A DNA stretch of 64,000 bases, from the NCBI RefSeq assembly GCF_900174585.1, contig NZ_FWPT01000011.1:124001-188000 (forward strand), written 5' to 3'. The stretch comes from Parendozoicomonas haliclonae. Lineage in GTDB: Bacteria; Pseudomonadota; Gammaproteobacteria; Pseudomonadales; Endozoicomonadaceae. Positions 54,635 to 63,969 of the stretch are shown here, one piece after another (the stretch's first letter is position 1; each line of letters opens with the position of its first letter). The translations under genes and the position numbers were made by a program. The notes below the pieces were generated by a model, which saw only the letters and a list, made by a program, of their open reading frames with translations, did no database searches and was not told where the DNA came from.

Positions 54635-56743
54635 ATGGCTCGCGATCAAATGAATAGCTCAGGAAGGGCTTTACATCAGGTACCCGTCACGACGCTGAAA
54701 GGCGTCGGGGCAGCCCTCGCAGAAAAACTGGCCAAAATTGGCATTAACAATCTGCAGGATCTGCTGTTTCATCTTCCTCTGCGCTATCAGGATCGTACCC
54801 GTATTACTCCAATTGGCAACCTGCAGTTTGGAATGGATGCAGTGCTGGAAGGCACAGTCATTGCTGCCGATATCGTGATGGGAAAGCGCCGGAGCCTGGT
54901 CTGCAAGGTTCGGGATGGTTCCGGCTCGATCACCCTACGCTTTTTCCATTTCAGTGCCGCGCAAAAGAACTCTTTAAAAGCAGGCGTAAAAATACGAGGT
55001 TTTGGTGAACCTCGTCGGGGCGCTTATGGCTTGGAGATTTATCATCCAGAATACCGGGTGATTAGTGACAGCAATCCGGCTCCCGTTGAGGATACGCTGA
55101 CGCCAATTTACCCGGCAACCGAGGGCCTCACACAGGTTCGCTTGCGAAGCTTGTGCTTGCAGGCACTGAAATTCCTCGATAATCCCGACGCGCTGGAAGA
55201 GTGGTTGCCGGAACCAATCCGCAGGCCGTTTAATCTGTGGAACCTCACAGACGCCGTTCGCTTTCTCCACCAGCCTCCACCTGATGCTGATGTTTACCAG
55301 ATCATGGAAGGTCTACACCCGGCTCAGCAGAGACTGGCTTTTGAAGAGCTGTTGGCACATCACCTGAGCCTGCAACAAATTCGGCAACGGGTGCGCCGGC
55401 AAAAAGGTTTGGCTTTACACGGCACCGGCAAGCTTGTGGATAAGTTTTTAGCCAACCTTCCCTTCACTCCAACCGGTGCACAACAGCGGGTTGCCAAAGA
55501 AATCCACAGCGATCTTTGCTCCGAAGCACCCATGCTTCGGTTGGTTCAGGGCGATGTGGGCTCCGGCAAAACAGTTGTTGCCGCGCTAGCAGCATTGCAG
55601 GCTGTAGAAAGTTATTCACAGGCTGCATTAATGGCGCCAACGGAGATTCTTGCCGAGCAGCATTACAACAATTTCCACAGCTGGTTGAAGCCCTTGGGGA
55701 TAACTGTTGCCTGGCTGACAGGCAAGACCAAAGGCAAGAAGCGGGCGGAACAATTGGAACTTATCCGCAGTGGTGATGCACAGGTTGTGGTCGGTACCCA
55801 CGCATTGTTTCAGGATGATGTGGAGTTCAAGCATCTGGCTCTGGCCATTATTGATGAACAACATCGCTTTGGTGTGCACCAACGGCTGGCACTGAGAGAG
55901 AAAGGTCGCAATATCGGCGCCATGCCCCATCAGCTGATCATGACCGCAACGCCTATTCCCCGAACTCTGGCCATGAGTGCCTATGCCGATCTCGACCTTT
56001 CAGTCATTGATGAACTTCCTCCCGGTCGTACGCCTGTAAATACCATCGTGGTCGGAGATGATCGTCGGCCACAGGTGATTGAACGTGTAAAAGCCGCCTG
56101 CCTTGAAGGCCGCCAGGCTTATTGGGTATGTACGCTGATTGAAGAATCTGAAGCCCTGCAGTGTCAGGCTGCGGAAGTCACGGCAGAAGAGTTGAAGACA
56201 GCTCTACCGGAGCTGTCTATCGGACTTATCCACGGCCGGATGAAGCCCACAGAAAAGGCCGAGGTTATGGCTGCGTTCAAGGAAGGCCATCTCCATCTTC
56301 TGGTTGCCACAACGGTTATCGAAGTGGGTGTGGATGTTCCCAACTCCAGTCTGATGATTATCGAAAACCCTGAGCGCCTCGGTCTGGCTCAGCTCCACCA
56401 GTTACGAGGCCGCGTCGGTCGGGGCAACATCGCCAGCCATTGTGTGTTGATGTACCACCCGCCACTTTCCCAACACGGCAAAGAGCGCCTGCAAGTAATG
56501 CGAGATTCCAGCGATGGCTTTGTAATTGCAGAAAAGGATCTTGAGCTTCGTGGCCCGGGGGAAGTTTTGGGAACACGCCAGACAGGTCTGGTGCAATTCC
56601 GGGTTGCTGATCTGGAGCGCGATAAGGTTCTTCTGGAAAGTATTAAAGGAGCCGCTGAACAGCTGCTACGGGAAGCGCCAGCCCATGCGCAGCCACTGAT
56701 TGATCGGTGGCTGCCACATGGTGACCGGTTTGCGGATGCCTAA
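54635..56743 (+). CDS. recG: ATP-dependent DNA helicase RecG
   Basis: A 702-residue branch-migration helicase that remodels stalled forks. The N-terminal wedge domain has LKGVGAALAEKLAKIGI and LFHLPLRYQDRT; the motor has Walker A GDVGSGKTVVA, DEQH box IIDEQHRFGV, MTATPIPRTLA and the C-terminal QLRGRVGRG. ATG 54635 and ATG 54650 are both possible starts; neither has a strong ribosome binding site, so coupling with oxyR (8 bp away) is likely. Confidence 0.96.
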   Translation: MARDQMNSSGRALHQVPVTTLKGVGAALAEKLAKIGINNLQDLLFHLPLRYQDRTRITPIGNLQFGMDAVLEGTVIAADIVMGKRRSLVCKVRDGSGSITLRFFHFSAAQKNSLKAGVKIRGFGEPRRGAYGLEIYHPEYRVISDSNPAPVEDTLTPIYPATEGLTQVRLRSLCLQALKFLDNPDALEEWLPEPIRRPFNLWNLTDAVRFLHQPPPDADVYQIMEGLHPAQQRLAFEELLAHHLSLQQIRQRVRRQKGLALHGTGKLVDKFLANLPFTPTGAQQRVAKEIHSDLCSEAPMLRLVQGDVGSGKTVVAALAALQAVESYSQAALMAPTEILAEQHYNNFHSWLKPLGITVAWLTGKTKGKKRAEQLELIRSGDAQVVVGTHALFQDDVEFKHLALAIIDEQHRFGVHQRLALREKGRNIGAMPHQLIMTATPIPRTLAMSAYADLDLSVIDELPPGRTPVNTIVVGDDRRPQVIERVKAACLEGRQAYWVCTLIEESEALQCQAAEVTAEELKTALPELSIGLIHGRMKPTEKAEVMAAFKEGHLHLLVATTVIEVGVDVPNSSLMIIENPERLGLAQLHQLRGRVGRGNIASHCVLMYHPPLSQHGKERLQVMRDSSDGFVIAEKDLELRGPGEVLGTRQTGLVQFRVADLERDKVLLESIKGAAEQLLREAPAHAQPLIDRWLPHGDRFADA

Positions 56744-56749
56744 ACGACC

Positions 56750-56950
56750 TTACTTTGCCTTGCGCAGCTCAGTGACTTGATCAAAGCCAATACCCCAGTT
56801 ATCGGTATTCACTTCGTCAATCAACACGATGGTTGTGGCTGGGTTCTTACCCAGCACATCAACCAGCAGTTGCGTTGCGCCTTTGATCAAAGCCTGCTTC
56901 TGCTCTTTGGTGACACCTTCATCGGTGATTTTGATGTTTACAAAAGGCAT
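56750..56950 (-). CDS. 4-oxalocrotonate tautomerase family protein
   Basis: A 66-residue protein reading MPFVNIKITDEGVTKEQKQ, then NPATTIVLIDEVNTDNWGIG. After Met removal, Pro1 is the catalytic base of this family. ATG 56950 is chosen because GGGGAAG lies just upstream and Pro must follow Met. The natural substrate is unknown. It lies 11 bp downstream of malic enzyme on the same strand and is probably cotranscribed with it. Confidence 0.87.
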   Translation of the reverse strand: MPFVNIKITDEGVTKEQKQALIKGATQLLVDVLGKNPATTIVLIDEVNTDNWGIGFDQVTELRKAK

Positions 56951-56961
56951 CTTACTTCCCC

Positions 56962-58659
56962 TTAGCAGTAGGCCATGCGAACGCGGCGATACTCGGCTTT
57001 CCAATAGTTCGCATGAATACGTTCTTCCAGCTCATTCAAACCGCATTCCGGTGCCAGACCTTCTTCCTGTGCCTGAATAGCGACCGCCTTGGCGATATCA
57101 CAAGTCACACGCTGAATAGTATCCAGAGTTGGCAGCAAAGGTGCTTCCGGGTTCATGGCAGAAGGTGCACACAGAGCCAGGGTTTCTACAGCCTTATCCA
57201 GCATACCGTCGGAAATGCGGGTCGCACCGCAAGCTAGGACACTCAGACCAATGCCCGGGAAGATATAAATGTTATTGCACTGGGCAATCGGGTAGCTTTT
57301 GCCTTCATACTGCACAGGATCAAACGGGCTGCCAGTTGCCACAACAGCACGGCCCTGGGACCAGTTGATAATATCTTCCGGCACCGCTTCTACACGGCTG
57401 CTTGGGTTAGACAGTGCGAATACAATCGGACGATCATGATTACGGGCCATCTGCTCAATAATTTCTTTAGTGAACAGACCCGTCTGACCGGACACACCGA
57501 TAATCACGTCCGGCTTGATCTCACGTACAACGTCTTTCAGGAAGGCACCCTTCGCAGTAGTTTCTTCCCCGAAAACACTCTCAACCTCGGTTCTCTGGCG
57601 AACCAACTTTTGTTGGAAGTCACGCAGGTTATCCATTCCATCATGCAGCAGACCAAACTGATCAACCATGTACATACGACCACGTGCTTCTGCATCGGTC
57701 AGGCCACGGGAACTCATAAGGCGGATAATCTGTTCAGCAATACCACAACCGGAAGAACCCGCTCCGAGGAAGGCAACCTTCAGGTCTTCTACTTTCTTGC
57801 CAATAGATTGGGCGGCAGACAACAGAGTACCGGCAGCAACCGCAGCAGTTCCCTGAATATCGTCGTTGAAGGAACAGAGCTGATCACGGTACTTCTCCAG
57901 CAACGGAGTGGCGTGACCAATCGCAAAGTCTTCAAATTGCAGCAGAACATTTGGCCAGCGACGCTTAACAGCCTGAATGAAGGAATCAACAAACTCGTAG
58001 TATTCGTCATCGCCGATACGCTCATTGCGCCAGCCGAGATAACCAGGATCATTCAGCAGCTCCTGATTATTGGTACCGCAATCCAGTGCGATTGGCAGAG
58101 TCAGATTTGGCGCTACACCACCGACTGCACTGTAAAGAGCCAGCTTACCAATACAGATGCCCATACCACCGATGCCCTGATCACCCAGACCCAGAACCCG
58201 CTCACCATCGGTGACAACAATCACTTCAATATTACGCTTGAAGCTGGCCAGCATGGCATCAATACGGTGACGCTCAGGATAAGAGATAAACAGTCCGCGT
58301 GGACGGCGGTAAAGATCACTGAAACGCTGACAGGCCTGACCAACAACCGGTGTATAGATAATTGGCAGCATCTCTTTCAGATGACGCTGGATCAGGGCGT
58401 AATAAAGAGTTTCGTTGGTATCCTGCAGAGCACGCAGGTAGATATGTTTCAGAATCGGGGTCGGCTTGAGGCAGTAAGATTTGTAAGCACGACGACACTG
58501 CTCTTCCAGAGTCTCCACGTTCGGCGGCAGCAGACCATGAAGGTCGAGCTCGCTGCGCTCTTCCATGGTGAAGGCGGTGCCTTTGTTCAAAAGAGAGTTT
58601 TCCAGCAGCATTCGGCCGGTGAGTGCTGAGTGGATGCTGCTATGGTTCATGTCGTTCAT
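56962..58659 (-). CDS. maeA: NAD-dependent malic enzyme
   Basis: A 565-residue enzyme, the same length as E. coli SfcA/MaeA, oxidatively decarboxylating malate to pyruvate. Seen: [22 protein letters not shown], the malic enzyme motif [17 protein letters not shown], the catalytic region [20 protein letters not shown] (in part), and the Rossmann loop [20 protein letters not shown] 58659 is preferred over the TTG at 58710 because it gives the family N-terminus. The choice of NAD over NADP is inferred from family resemblance. Confidence 0.92.
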   Translation of the reverse strand: MNDMNHSSIHSALTGRMLLENSLLNKGTAFTMEERSELDLHGLLPPNVETLEEQCRRAYKSYCLKPTPILKHIYLRALQDTNETLYYALIQRHLKEMLPIIYTPVVGQACQRFSDLYRRPRGLFISYPERHRIDAMLASFKRNIEVIVVTDGERVLGLGDQGIGGMGICIGKLALYSAVGGVAPNLTLPIALDCGTNNQELLNDPGYLGWRNERIGDDEYYEFVDSFIQAVKRRWPNVLLQFEDFAIGHATPLLEKYRDQLCSFNDDIQGTAAVAAGTLLSAAQSIGKKVEDLKVAFLGAGSSGCGIAEQIIRLMSSRGLTDAEARGRMYMVDQFGLLHDGMDNLRDFQQKLVRQRTEVESVFGEETTAKGAFLKDVVREIKPDVIIGVSGQTGLFTKEIIEQMARNHDRPIVFALSNPSSRVEAVPEDIINWSQGRAVVATGSPFDPVQYEGKSYPIAQCNNIYIFPGIGLSVLACGATRISDGMLDKAVETLALCAPSAMNPEAPLLPTLDTIQRVTCDIAKAVAIQAQEEGLAPECGLNELEERIHANYWKAEYRRVRMAYC

Positions 58660-58769
58660 GGCTACTGCTAAACGAGGAGGTAGAATATCCTGCAAGCATA
58701 AGATCAACACCAGAAACTGAACAGAATCCTTACACAGTTTGCGTACAAATACCTACCACAAAAAACTCT

Positions 58770-59222
58770 CTATATAGGAAGCGCCGTTGTGTACTTAATC
58801 TGCTCCATTGCGAAGTTGGACGACACCTTACTGAGGTCGGGAATGGCCTTGATCAGCTTCTTATAAAACCGGTCATAGGCGTGAATATCACTCACGACCA
58901 CACGCATCATGTAATCCCACTCTCCAGCCATACGATAGAGTTCAACAACCTCCTCAAAAGTCGACGCTGTGCAGGCAAAATGCTGGAGCCAGTTGTCATT
59001 ATGGTTACTGGTTTTTATCTGCACGAAGACTGACAAGGGTAAATCCACCTTATCCTGATCCACCAGCACGACACGTTTGCGGATGACGCCATCCTCCTCC
59101 AGTTTTTTTACCCGCTTCCAGCACGGGCTTGGAGAAAGGTCTGCTTTGTCTGCCAGCTCATTGAGGGAGAGAGAGCCGTCCTCCTGCAAAGCATTAAGTA
59201 TTATCCGATCCCGCTTATCCAC
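58770..59222 (-). CDS. decR: Lrp/AsnC-family regulator, DecR/CyuR (YbaO)-like
   Basis: A 150-residue transcription factor very close in pattern to E. coli YbaO/DecR: DKRDRIILNALQEDGSLSLNELADKADLS, the conserved SPCWKRVKKLEEDG helix-turn-helix, and the C-terminal RAM domain ending FAMEQIKYTTALPI. GTG 59222 gives the family-typical start; a longer frame reaches 59318 but its first 32 residues are not family-like. DecR senses cysteine and activates the cysteine desulfidase gene, which here lies divergently 148 bp away, the expected target. Confidence 0.88.
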   Translation of the reverse strand: MDKRDRIILNALQEDGSLSLNELADKADLSPSPCWKRVKKLEEDGVIRKRVVLVDQDKVDLPLSVFVQIKTSNHNDNWLQHFACTASTFEEVVELYRMAGEWDYMMRVVVSDIHAYDRFYKKLIKAIPDLSKVSSNFAMEQIKYTTALPI

Positions 59223-59294
59223 GACTAAAATTTTCCACAATGAACACGCATTTAAAAAATTATTTTCCCAAATAAGAGTTTTCACAATATCAGA

Positions 59295-59311
59295 AGAGAA
59301 GATTTTTCTCT
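59295..59311. promoter_or_regulatory. Palindrome in the decR-cyuA intergenic region, candidate operator
   Basis: AGAGAA-GATTT-TTCTCT forms a 6-bp perfect inverted repeat with a 5-bp AT-rich centre, the general shape of Lrp/AsnC sites. No experimental support is visible in the sequence. Confidence 0.35.
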
Positions 59312-59369
59312 GCGACACCTCATAAACTATTCCTACATTATTCAGCCATCAGCTCTGAGGAAAAGAACC

Positions 59370-60647
59370 ATGTGGCGTGCTGAGTGGGATGCGTACATCG
59401 CTCTAATCAATAAAAAAGTTAAGCCAGCTCTTGGCTGTACTGAACCCGTCTCGACTGCTCTGGCTGCCGCTTATGCGACACAGCTGCTTGGTCACACACC
59501 TGATCGGCTGGAAATACTAGTCAGCGGCAACCTGATGAAAAACGGTATGGGCGTGGGTATTCCCGGTACCGGTAAAACAGGTCTGCCTATTGCTGCAGCG
59601 TTGGGTGCTATCTGTGGGGTTCCGGAAAAAGGTCTTGAGGTGCTTGCCGAGGTCACCCCGGAATACGTTGCCCAGGCTCAGGAGATGATCGATCGCAAGT
59701 GCGTCAGCATCGCGATTGCGGATACCTCCTCCATTCTTTATGCCGAAGTGATCGCCAGCCATGGTGATGATCAGGCGCGGGTAGTCATTCGCGATGATCA
59801 TACCCGCATCACCTTTCAGTCCCTGAACGGTAAGATCGTTCAGCCTGAAGCAGATGCCGACCAGCAGCACAGCGAAGACGATGCTCCACAGCTTTCGCTG
59901 TCATCCATCTATGAGTTTGCGACCCAGGCTGACCTGGACAAGCTGTCGTTCATTCTGGATGCGGCCAAACTGAACACCTCTCTAAGTGTTGCCGGTCTGG
60001 AAGAAGACTTTGGTCTGAAAATTGGTAAGAGCTTTGCCAACAATATTGCCAAGGGTTTTCTCAGCGAAGATCTGGTGACATCTGCCATGATGCGTTCTTC
60101 TGCCGCATCTGATGCCCGTATGGCCGGCGCCATGCTGCCCGCCATGAGTAACTCCGGCAGTGGTAACCAGGGCATTTCTGCCACCATGCCGGTTGTAGCC
60201 ATTGCCGAGAAGATGAATGCTTCAGAAGAACAGCTGACCCGTGCGCTGATTATCAGCCACCTGACAGCTATTCATATCAAGAGCCACCTGAATACACTGT
60301 CTGCCCTGTGTGCGGCCACCACAGCTGCTGCTGGTGCAAGTGCTGCGATCGTATGGCTGCTGGGCGGTGATGAAGAGCAGATGAGCTATGCGCTGTTTAA
60401 TATGTTCGGCGATGTGACCGGCATTCTTTGCGATGGCGCAGGAACCGGCTGTTCTCTGAAAGTGTCCACCTCTGCTCAAGCAGCGGTGAAAGCGGCACTG
60501 ATGGCACTGGACGGCACACGCATTACCGGTCATGAAGGTATCATCGAAGATGATATTGAAAAGACTATTGCCAATATCGGCCTGATCGGTAATCAGGGAC
60601 TGGCAGAAGCCGACACCATGATTCTAAAAATCATGACCAGCAAATAA
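59370..60647 (+). CDS. cyuA: L-cysteine desulfidase CyuA (YhaM/UPF0597 family)
   Basis: A 425-residue iron-sulfur enzyme that breaks cysteine into pyruvate, ammonia and sulfide. It begins WDAYIALINKKVKPALGCTEPVS with the cluster cysteine in ALGCTEP. It has GNLMKNGMGVGIPGT, SNSGSGNQGISATMP and the later cysteine segment GILCDGAGTGCSLKVS that supplies the remaining cluster ligands. Divergent from the DecR-like regulator, as the E. coli decR target cyuPA would predict, but without an adjacent cyuP permease. Confidence 0.9.
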   Translation: MWRAEWDAYIALINKKVKPALGCTEPVSTALAAAYATQLLGHTPDRLEILVSGNLMKNGMGVGIPGTGKTGLPIAAALGAICGVPEKGLEVLAEVTPEYVAQAQEMIDRKCVSIAIADTSSILYAEVIASHGDDQARVVIRDDHTRITFQSLNGKIVQPEADADQQHSEDDAPQLSLSSIYEFATQADLDKLSFILDAAKLNTSLSVAGLEEDFGLKIGKSFANNIAKGFLSEDLVTSAMMRSSAASDARMAGAMLPAMSNSGSGNQGISATMPVVAIAEKMNASEEQLTRALIISHLTAIHIKSHLNTLSALCAATTAAAGASAAIVWLLGGDEEQMSYALFNMFGDVTGILCDGAGTGCSLKVSTSAQAAVKAALMALDGTRITGHEGIIEDDIEKTIANIGLIGNQGLAEADTMILKIMTSK

Positions 60648-60657
60648 CCACTCCCCT

Positions 60658-60686
60658 AAAAGAAGCAGTATCAGGCTGCTTCTTTT
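60658..60686 (+). terminator. Terminator of cyuA, overlapping the end of the convergent gene
   Basis: Inverted repeat AAAAGAAGCAG / CTGCTTCTTTT with a 7-nt loop, followed by further T and C-T runs. Its right arm and U-run are also the last codons of the convergent SCP2-like gene. Confidence 0.8.
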
Positions 60687-61063
60687 TTCTTTTTCTTCTT
60701 CTTTTTAGGTACAACCATTCCAGCAATGCCCTGGAACCACATCAGGCTCATCGGGTTACCTTCCACACGAATGGTCTTGTCCTGAATACCTTTCATAAAG
60801 GCCAACTGGGCATTCTTGGCGGTTAAAGCCTTGAAGCCTTCTTCAGCCGTATTAAAGCGCAGGCAGAATTCTGGATCTTTGGCCTGACCACCGCTGCTGG
60901 AGACTTTGTTATCTTTCACGCGGAAGGCTCGGCACACGCCATCATCGCTGGAAATTTCAAAGGACATATCCTTGCCTTCGAGCTTTTTAATAAAGGCCGG
61001 ATTGTTGGAGCTGGCCCGCTTCATAAGAAAGCCAAGACCGATAAGCAGCAGTCGAAATTTCAC
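60671..61063 (-). CDS. SCP2-like sterol-carrier domain protein with polylysine tail
   Basis: A 130-residue protein. The SCP2-type core includes FEISSDDGVCRAFRVKDNKVSS, DPEFCLRFNTAEEGFKALT, QLAFMKGIQDKTIRVEGN and LMWFQGI. An N-terminal hydrophobic stretch (FRLLLIGLGFLM) may anchor it. The C-terminus is PKKKKKKKKEAA, eight lysines. SCP2 domains bind lipids or ubiquinone intermediates; the gene lies near ubiCA, but a link is inference. Confidence 0.65.
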   Translation of the reverse strand: MKFRLLLIGLGFLMKRASSNNPAFIKKLEGKDMSFEISSDDGVCRAFRVKDNKVSSSGGQAKDPEFCLRFNTAEEGFKALTAKNAQLAFMKGIQDKTIRVEGNPMSLMWFQGIAGMVVPKKKKKKKKEAA

Positions 61064-61230
61064 AGAATGTCCCCAGCGCTAAAAATCACAGCCGAGCATT
61101 TTATAAGCTTCCAGCGTATAAGCCAGTGCATCAGTGACATTTAGGGGAGCATTTAGGGTCAAAGGCGGCAGGGGAACAGCAGGCTGGTACCGGAGAGAAG
61201 GCACCAGCCATCGCTTTACTGAAGTTACGC

Positions 61231-61506
61231 TTACTTGTTTACAGCGTCTTTCAGAGCTTTGCCTGGTTTGAAGGCAACGGTGTTGCTTGCAGGAATCTGC
61301 ATAGCTTCGCCAGTCTGTGGGTTCTTACCAGTACGGGCACCTCGGGCACGCTGGGTAAAAGAACCAAAGCCGATCAGGTTAACAGTCTCCTGACGCTCCA
61401 TAGCCTGGGTGATTTGATCAATGATGGCAGACAGTGCCTCGGCGGCCTGGTCTTTGCTCAGGTCGGCCTGATCTGCAATTGCAGCAACAAGTTCTGGCTT
61501 GCGCAT
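61231..61506 (-). CDS. hupB: HU-family DNA-binding protein (HU-beta type)
   Basis: A 91-residue nucleoid protein: MRKPELVAAIADQADLSKDQ, the signature GFGSFTQRARGARTGKNPQTGE with the DNA-binding arm, IPASNTVAFKPGKALKDAVN. HU bends DNA and compacts the nucleoid. Same position between recG and ubiC as PA5348 in P. aeruginosa. Confidence 0.94.
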   Translation of the reverse strand: MRKPELVAAIADQADLSKDQAAEALSAIIDQITQAMERQETVNLIGFGSFTQRARGARTGKNPQTGEAMQIPASNTVAFKPGKALKDAVNK

Positions 61507-61802
61507 GGCTTCCTCTCGAATCCGTTTTCTAGTTAGTGTTATTTTTTTATTTTCCCTGGCGGACCCTTCCCGAGTCCGAAACCGAGAACATGCAGCACAT
61601 TCAAGCCTTTTTAGGCCTCTAGTGCCAGCACCAACATCAACCTTAAATCAGCCCCAGCCCAAGGGCAATACCAAATATCGCTGCAATATGCGTCTTTATG
61701 TCAATTACATAGTTATTAGCCACTATCCAAAACTTGCATGCTTCTTATTTATCACGCATGCTCCGGAAAAATACTGCCCGGATGCGTTTAAGAATTTCCC
61801 TT

Positions 61803-62360
61803 ATGTCGTCTCGTCCTGTTGCACTGGATAACCAGCACTGGATCGGCTGTGATTCCCTTTCTGGTAGCATCGCCGATGAACAAAAACAGTGGCTAATTGA
61901 CAGCGGCTCCCTAACCGCACGCCTGAAAAAGGCTTTCTCAGGGGATTTCAGGGTTGAGGTGCTTTTTCACGATTGGGATCAACCAACAGCGCAGGAGCGT
62001 CAGTTCCTGGATATGGCGGAAGATGAGCAGGCCAGCATTCGGGAGGTTCTGCTTATCTGTAATGGCGAGCCCATGGTCTTTGCCCGCAGCATTCTTCCAG
62101 CCAGCAGCCTTGAAGGCAAAAACAAAACGCTTCTAACACTTAAAGATAAACCGCTTGGCGAGTTTCTATTTGCCCAGCCAGACCTGAAACGCGGATTAAT
62201 TGAAATAACACAGACATCGGACCGTAACGGGCAGACGGTCTGGGGTCGGCGCTCACGATTTACTCTGGATAACAAACCTCTGGCCGTGTGTGAATATTTC
62301 CTGCCGGCTCTGTTTACCGGAAATTCGGAGGCCATCCCCCCAGGGGTACTCTCTTTATGA
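61803..62360 (+). CDS. ubiC: Chorismate lyase
   Basis: A 185-residue enzyme producing 4-hydroxybenzoate and pyruvate from chorismate, first step of ubiquinone synthesis. Features: [44 protein letters not shown] and [22 protein letters not shown], matching UbiC. The start is uncertain; ATG 61803 gives family length, and ATG codons at 61782 and 61734 are alternatives. It overlaps ubiA as ATGA at 62357-62360. Confidence 0.9.
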   Translation: MSSRPVALDNQHWIGCDSLSGSIADEQKQWLIDSGSLTARLKKAFSGDFRVEVLFHDWDQPTAQERQFLDMAEDEQASIREVLLICNGEPMVFARSILPASSLEGKNKTLLTLKDKPLGEFLFAQPDLKRGLIEITQTSDRNGQTVWGRRSRFTLDNKPLAVCEYFLPALFTGNSEAIPPGVLSL

Positions 62361-63247
62361 CAGCAGACACATCAAGAATCACACCATCACGCTTACAAAA
62401 TTATATTCAGCTCACCCGCTTTGATCGTCCTATCGGAACCTTCCTGCTGCTCTGGCCAACCCTATGGGCCCTCTGGCTCGCCGCCGACGGCTGGCCACAG
62501 CTTGAGCTGGTGATTATTTTCAGTCTCGGAACGTTGCTGATGCGCTCTGCAGGCTGTGTTATCAATGACTTTGCCGATCGTGACTTTGATGGCCATGTGA
62601 AGCGCACCAAAGATCGCCCTCTGCCTTCCGGTAAAGTCAGTAAAAATGAAGCTCTCACTCTGTTTGCCGTCCTGTTAACCTGCTCCTTTGCGCTGGTTCT
62701 GATGACCAACCCGCTGACGATTACTCTTTCCTTTGCCGGGGCAGCTTTGGCAGTGATATACCCCTTTATGAAGCGTTACACCCATTTGCCGCAGGTGATT
62801 CTCGGTATGGCATTTGCGTGGGGCATGCCCATGGCCTGGGCCGCACAAACCAACACTCTGGATCCGGTTGTCTGGCTGATCTTCTTCGGTTGCCTGCTAT
62901 GGATTGTTGCCTATGACACTCAGTACGCGATGGTAGACCGGGACGATGACCTGAAGATCGGTATTAAGTCGACTGCCATTCTGTTTGGCCGTCACGACAA
63001 TAATATTATCGGCCTTTTGCAGGCTGGCACTCTGGGTATTCTGGCTATGGCTGGTTATCAGCTGGAAAGCGGCCCTCTTTATTATCTCGGTCTGGTCGGA
63101 ATGGCGGCACTGTTTGTTTACCAGCACTCCCTGACCCGGTTGCGCCAGCGGGACGATTGTTTCAAAGCTTTCTTGTCCAATCACTGGGCAGGGTTTTCTG
63201 TTCTCTGCGGCGTGATTGCCGATCGCTGCCTGACAGGTATTTTTTAA
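62357..63247 (+). CDS. ubiA: 4-hydroxybenzoate octaprenyltransferase
   Basis: A 296-residue prenyltransferase with about nine membrane helices. The two aspartate-rich motifs are [20 protein letters not shown] and [20 protein letters not shown]. It attaches the polyprenyl chain to 4-hydroxybenzoate in the inner membrane. Translationally coupled to ubiC by the ATGA overlap; followed 3 bp later by the SprT-like gene. Confidence 0.96.
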   Translation: MTADTSRITPSRLQNYIQLTRFDRPIGTFLLLWPTLWALWLAADGWPQLELVIIFSLGTLLMRSAGCVINDFADRDFDGHVKRTKDRPLPSGKVSKNEALTLFAVLLTCSFALVLMTNPLTITLSFAGAALAVIYPFMKRYTHLPQVILGMAFAWGMPMAWAAQTNTLDPVVWLIFFGCLLWIVAYDTQYAMVDRDDDLKIGIKSTAILFGRHDNNIIGLLQAGTLGILAMAGYQLESGPLYYLGLVGMAALFVYQHSLTRLRQRDDCFKAFLSNHWAGFSVLCGVIADRCLTGIF

Positions 63248-63250
63248 CGA

Positions 63251-63895
63251 GTGTCCTCCAAACTGATCCAACAACTGGCCCATCAGTTGAGTCCTTTTCT
63301 TCCATCTGGCACTGCAGACATCAGTGCCAGATGGCTTATCGATAATCGCGTCAACCTTCGCATCTCCCGACCACGTAAAACCAAGCTCGGTGATTTTCGT
63401 CCGGCAGGACGAGGAAAGCCTCACCGCATCAGCGTGAATAAAGATCTGGATCCTTTGCAGTTTCTGATCACCTTCACCCATGAGATCGCCCATGCCCAAA
63501 CCTGGGACAAGTACGGCTCTCGTGTGGCTCCCCATGGCAAGGAGTGGAAGAACTGTTACCGGGGGCATCTTGAAGAGATTCTGGCTCTGAATGTGCTTGA
63601 GCCCGAGGTAGCAAGTGCCGTCAAACGGCATAGCCAGAACCCGAAAGCGAGCAGCTCATCCGACTGCGATATTCAAAAGCTCACACGCCCGGAACACCAA
63701 GGGCCCTTACTGAATGATCTCGGTGCGGGCGTCAGCTTTACTATCGACAGTGGGAAATCATTTAAGACAATTCGTCGGCTACGCAAATACTGGCTTTGCG
63801 AGGAGTTGTCTTCGGGGCGGCATTATCGTGTTTTGGGCTCTCTGCCTGTTGCTGTTCACAACGCAGAGGAACACAATTTAAAGGTTGTCACGTAA
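63251..63895 (+). CDS. SprT-like zinc metalloprotease domain protein
   Basis: A 214-residue protein with the zinc protease motif THEIAHAQTW (HExxH), followed by VAPHGKEWK, which gives the third ligand histidine as in SprT. The C-terminal ~80 residues contain TIRRLRKYWLCEELSSGRHYRVLGSLPV, a segment lacking the usual paired CxxC zinc ribbon of SprT. The start is a GTG at 63251, 3 bp after ubiA. Role unknown. Its last codons overlap the PHO box of phoB. Confidence 0.78.
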   Translation: MSSKLIQQLAHQLSPFLPSGTADISARWLIDNRVNLRISRPRKTKLGDFRPAGRGKPHRISVNKDLDPLQFLITFTHEIAHAQTWDKYGSRVAPHGKEWKNCYRGHLEEILALNVLEPEVASAVKRHSQNPKASSSSDCDIQKLTRPEHQGPLLNDLGAGVSFTIDSGKSFKTIRRLRKYWLCEELSSGRHYRVLGSLPVAVHNAEEHNLKVVT

Positions 63896-63918
63896 CTGTA
63901 ACATTGCCCATGTGTAAT
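63885..63918 (+). promoter_or_regulatory. PHO box and -10 of the phoB promoter
   Basis: TTGTCACGTAACTGTAACA (63885-63903) has the two half-sites of the PhoB consensus 11 bp apart, with one altered base in each. TGTAAT (63913-63918) follows after 9 bp as -10. The box starts inside the preceding gene. Confidence 0.78.
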
Positions 63919-63969
63919 GCACTGGACAAAAATAAATCTCGTAATTTCCATGGAGGAAATGGTTGAGCC

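Noticed and set aside
57436-58629. 397-codon plus-strand frame opposite malic enzyme
   Set aside because: Composition rich in Thr, Asn and Gln as expected from the complement of a conserved gene; malic enzyme is certain.
61499-61831. 110-codon plus-strand frame between hupB and ubiC
   Set aside because: Overlaps the hupB start and the ubiC start, with no family resemblance.
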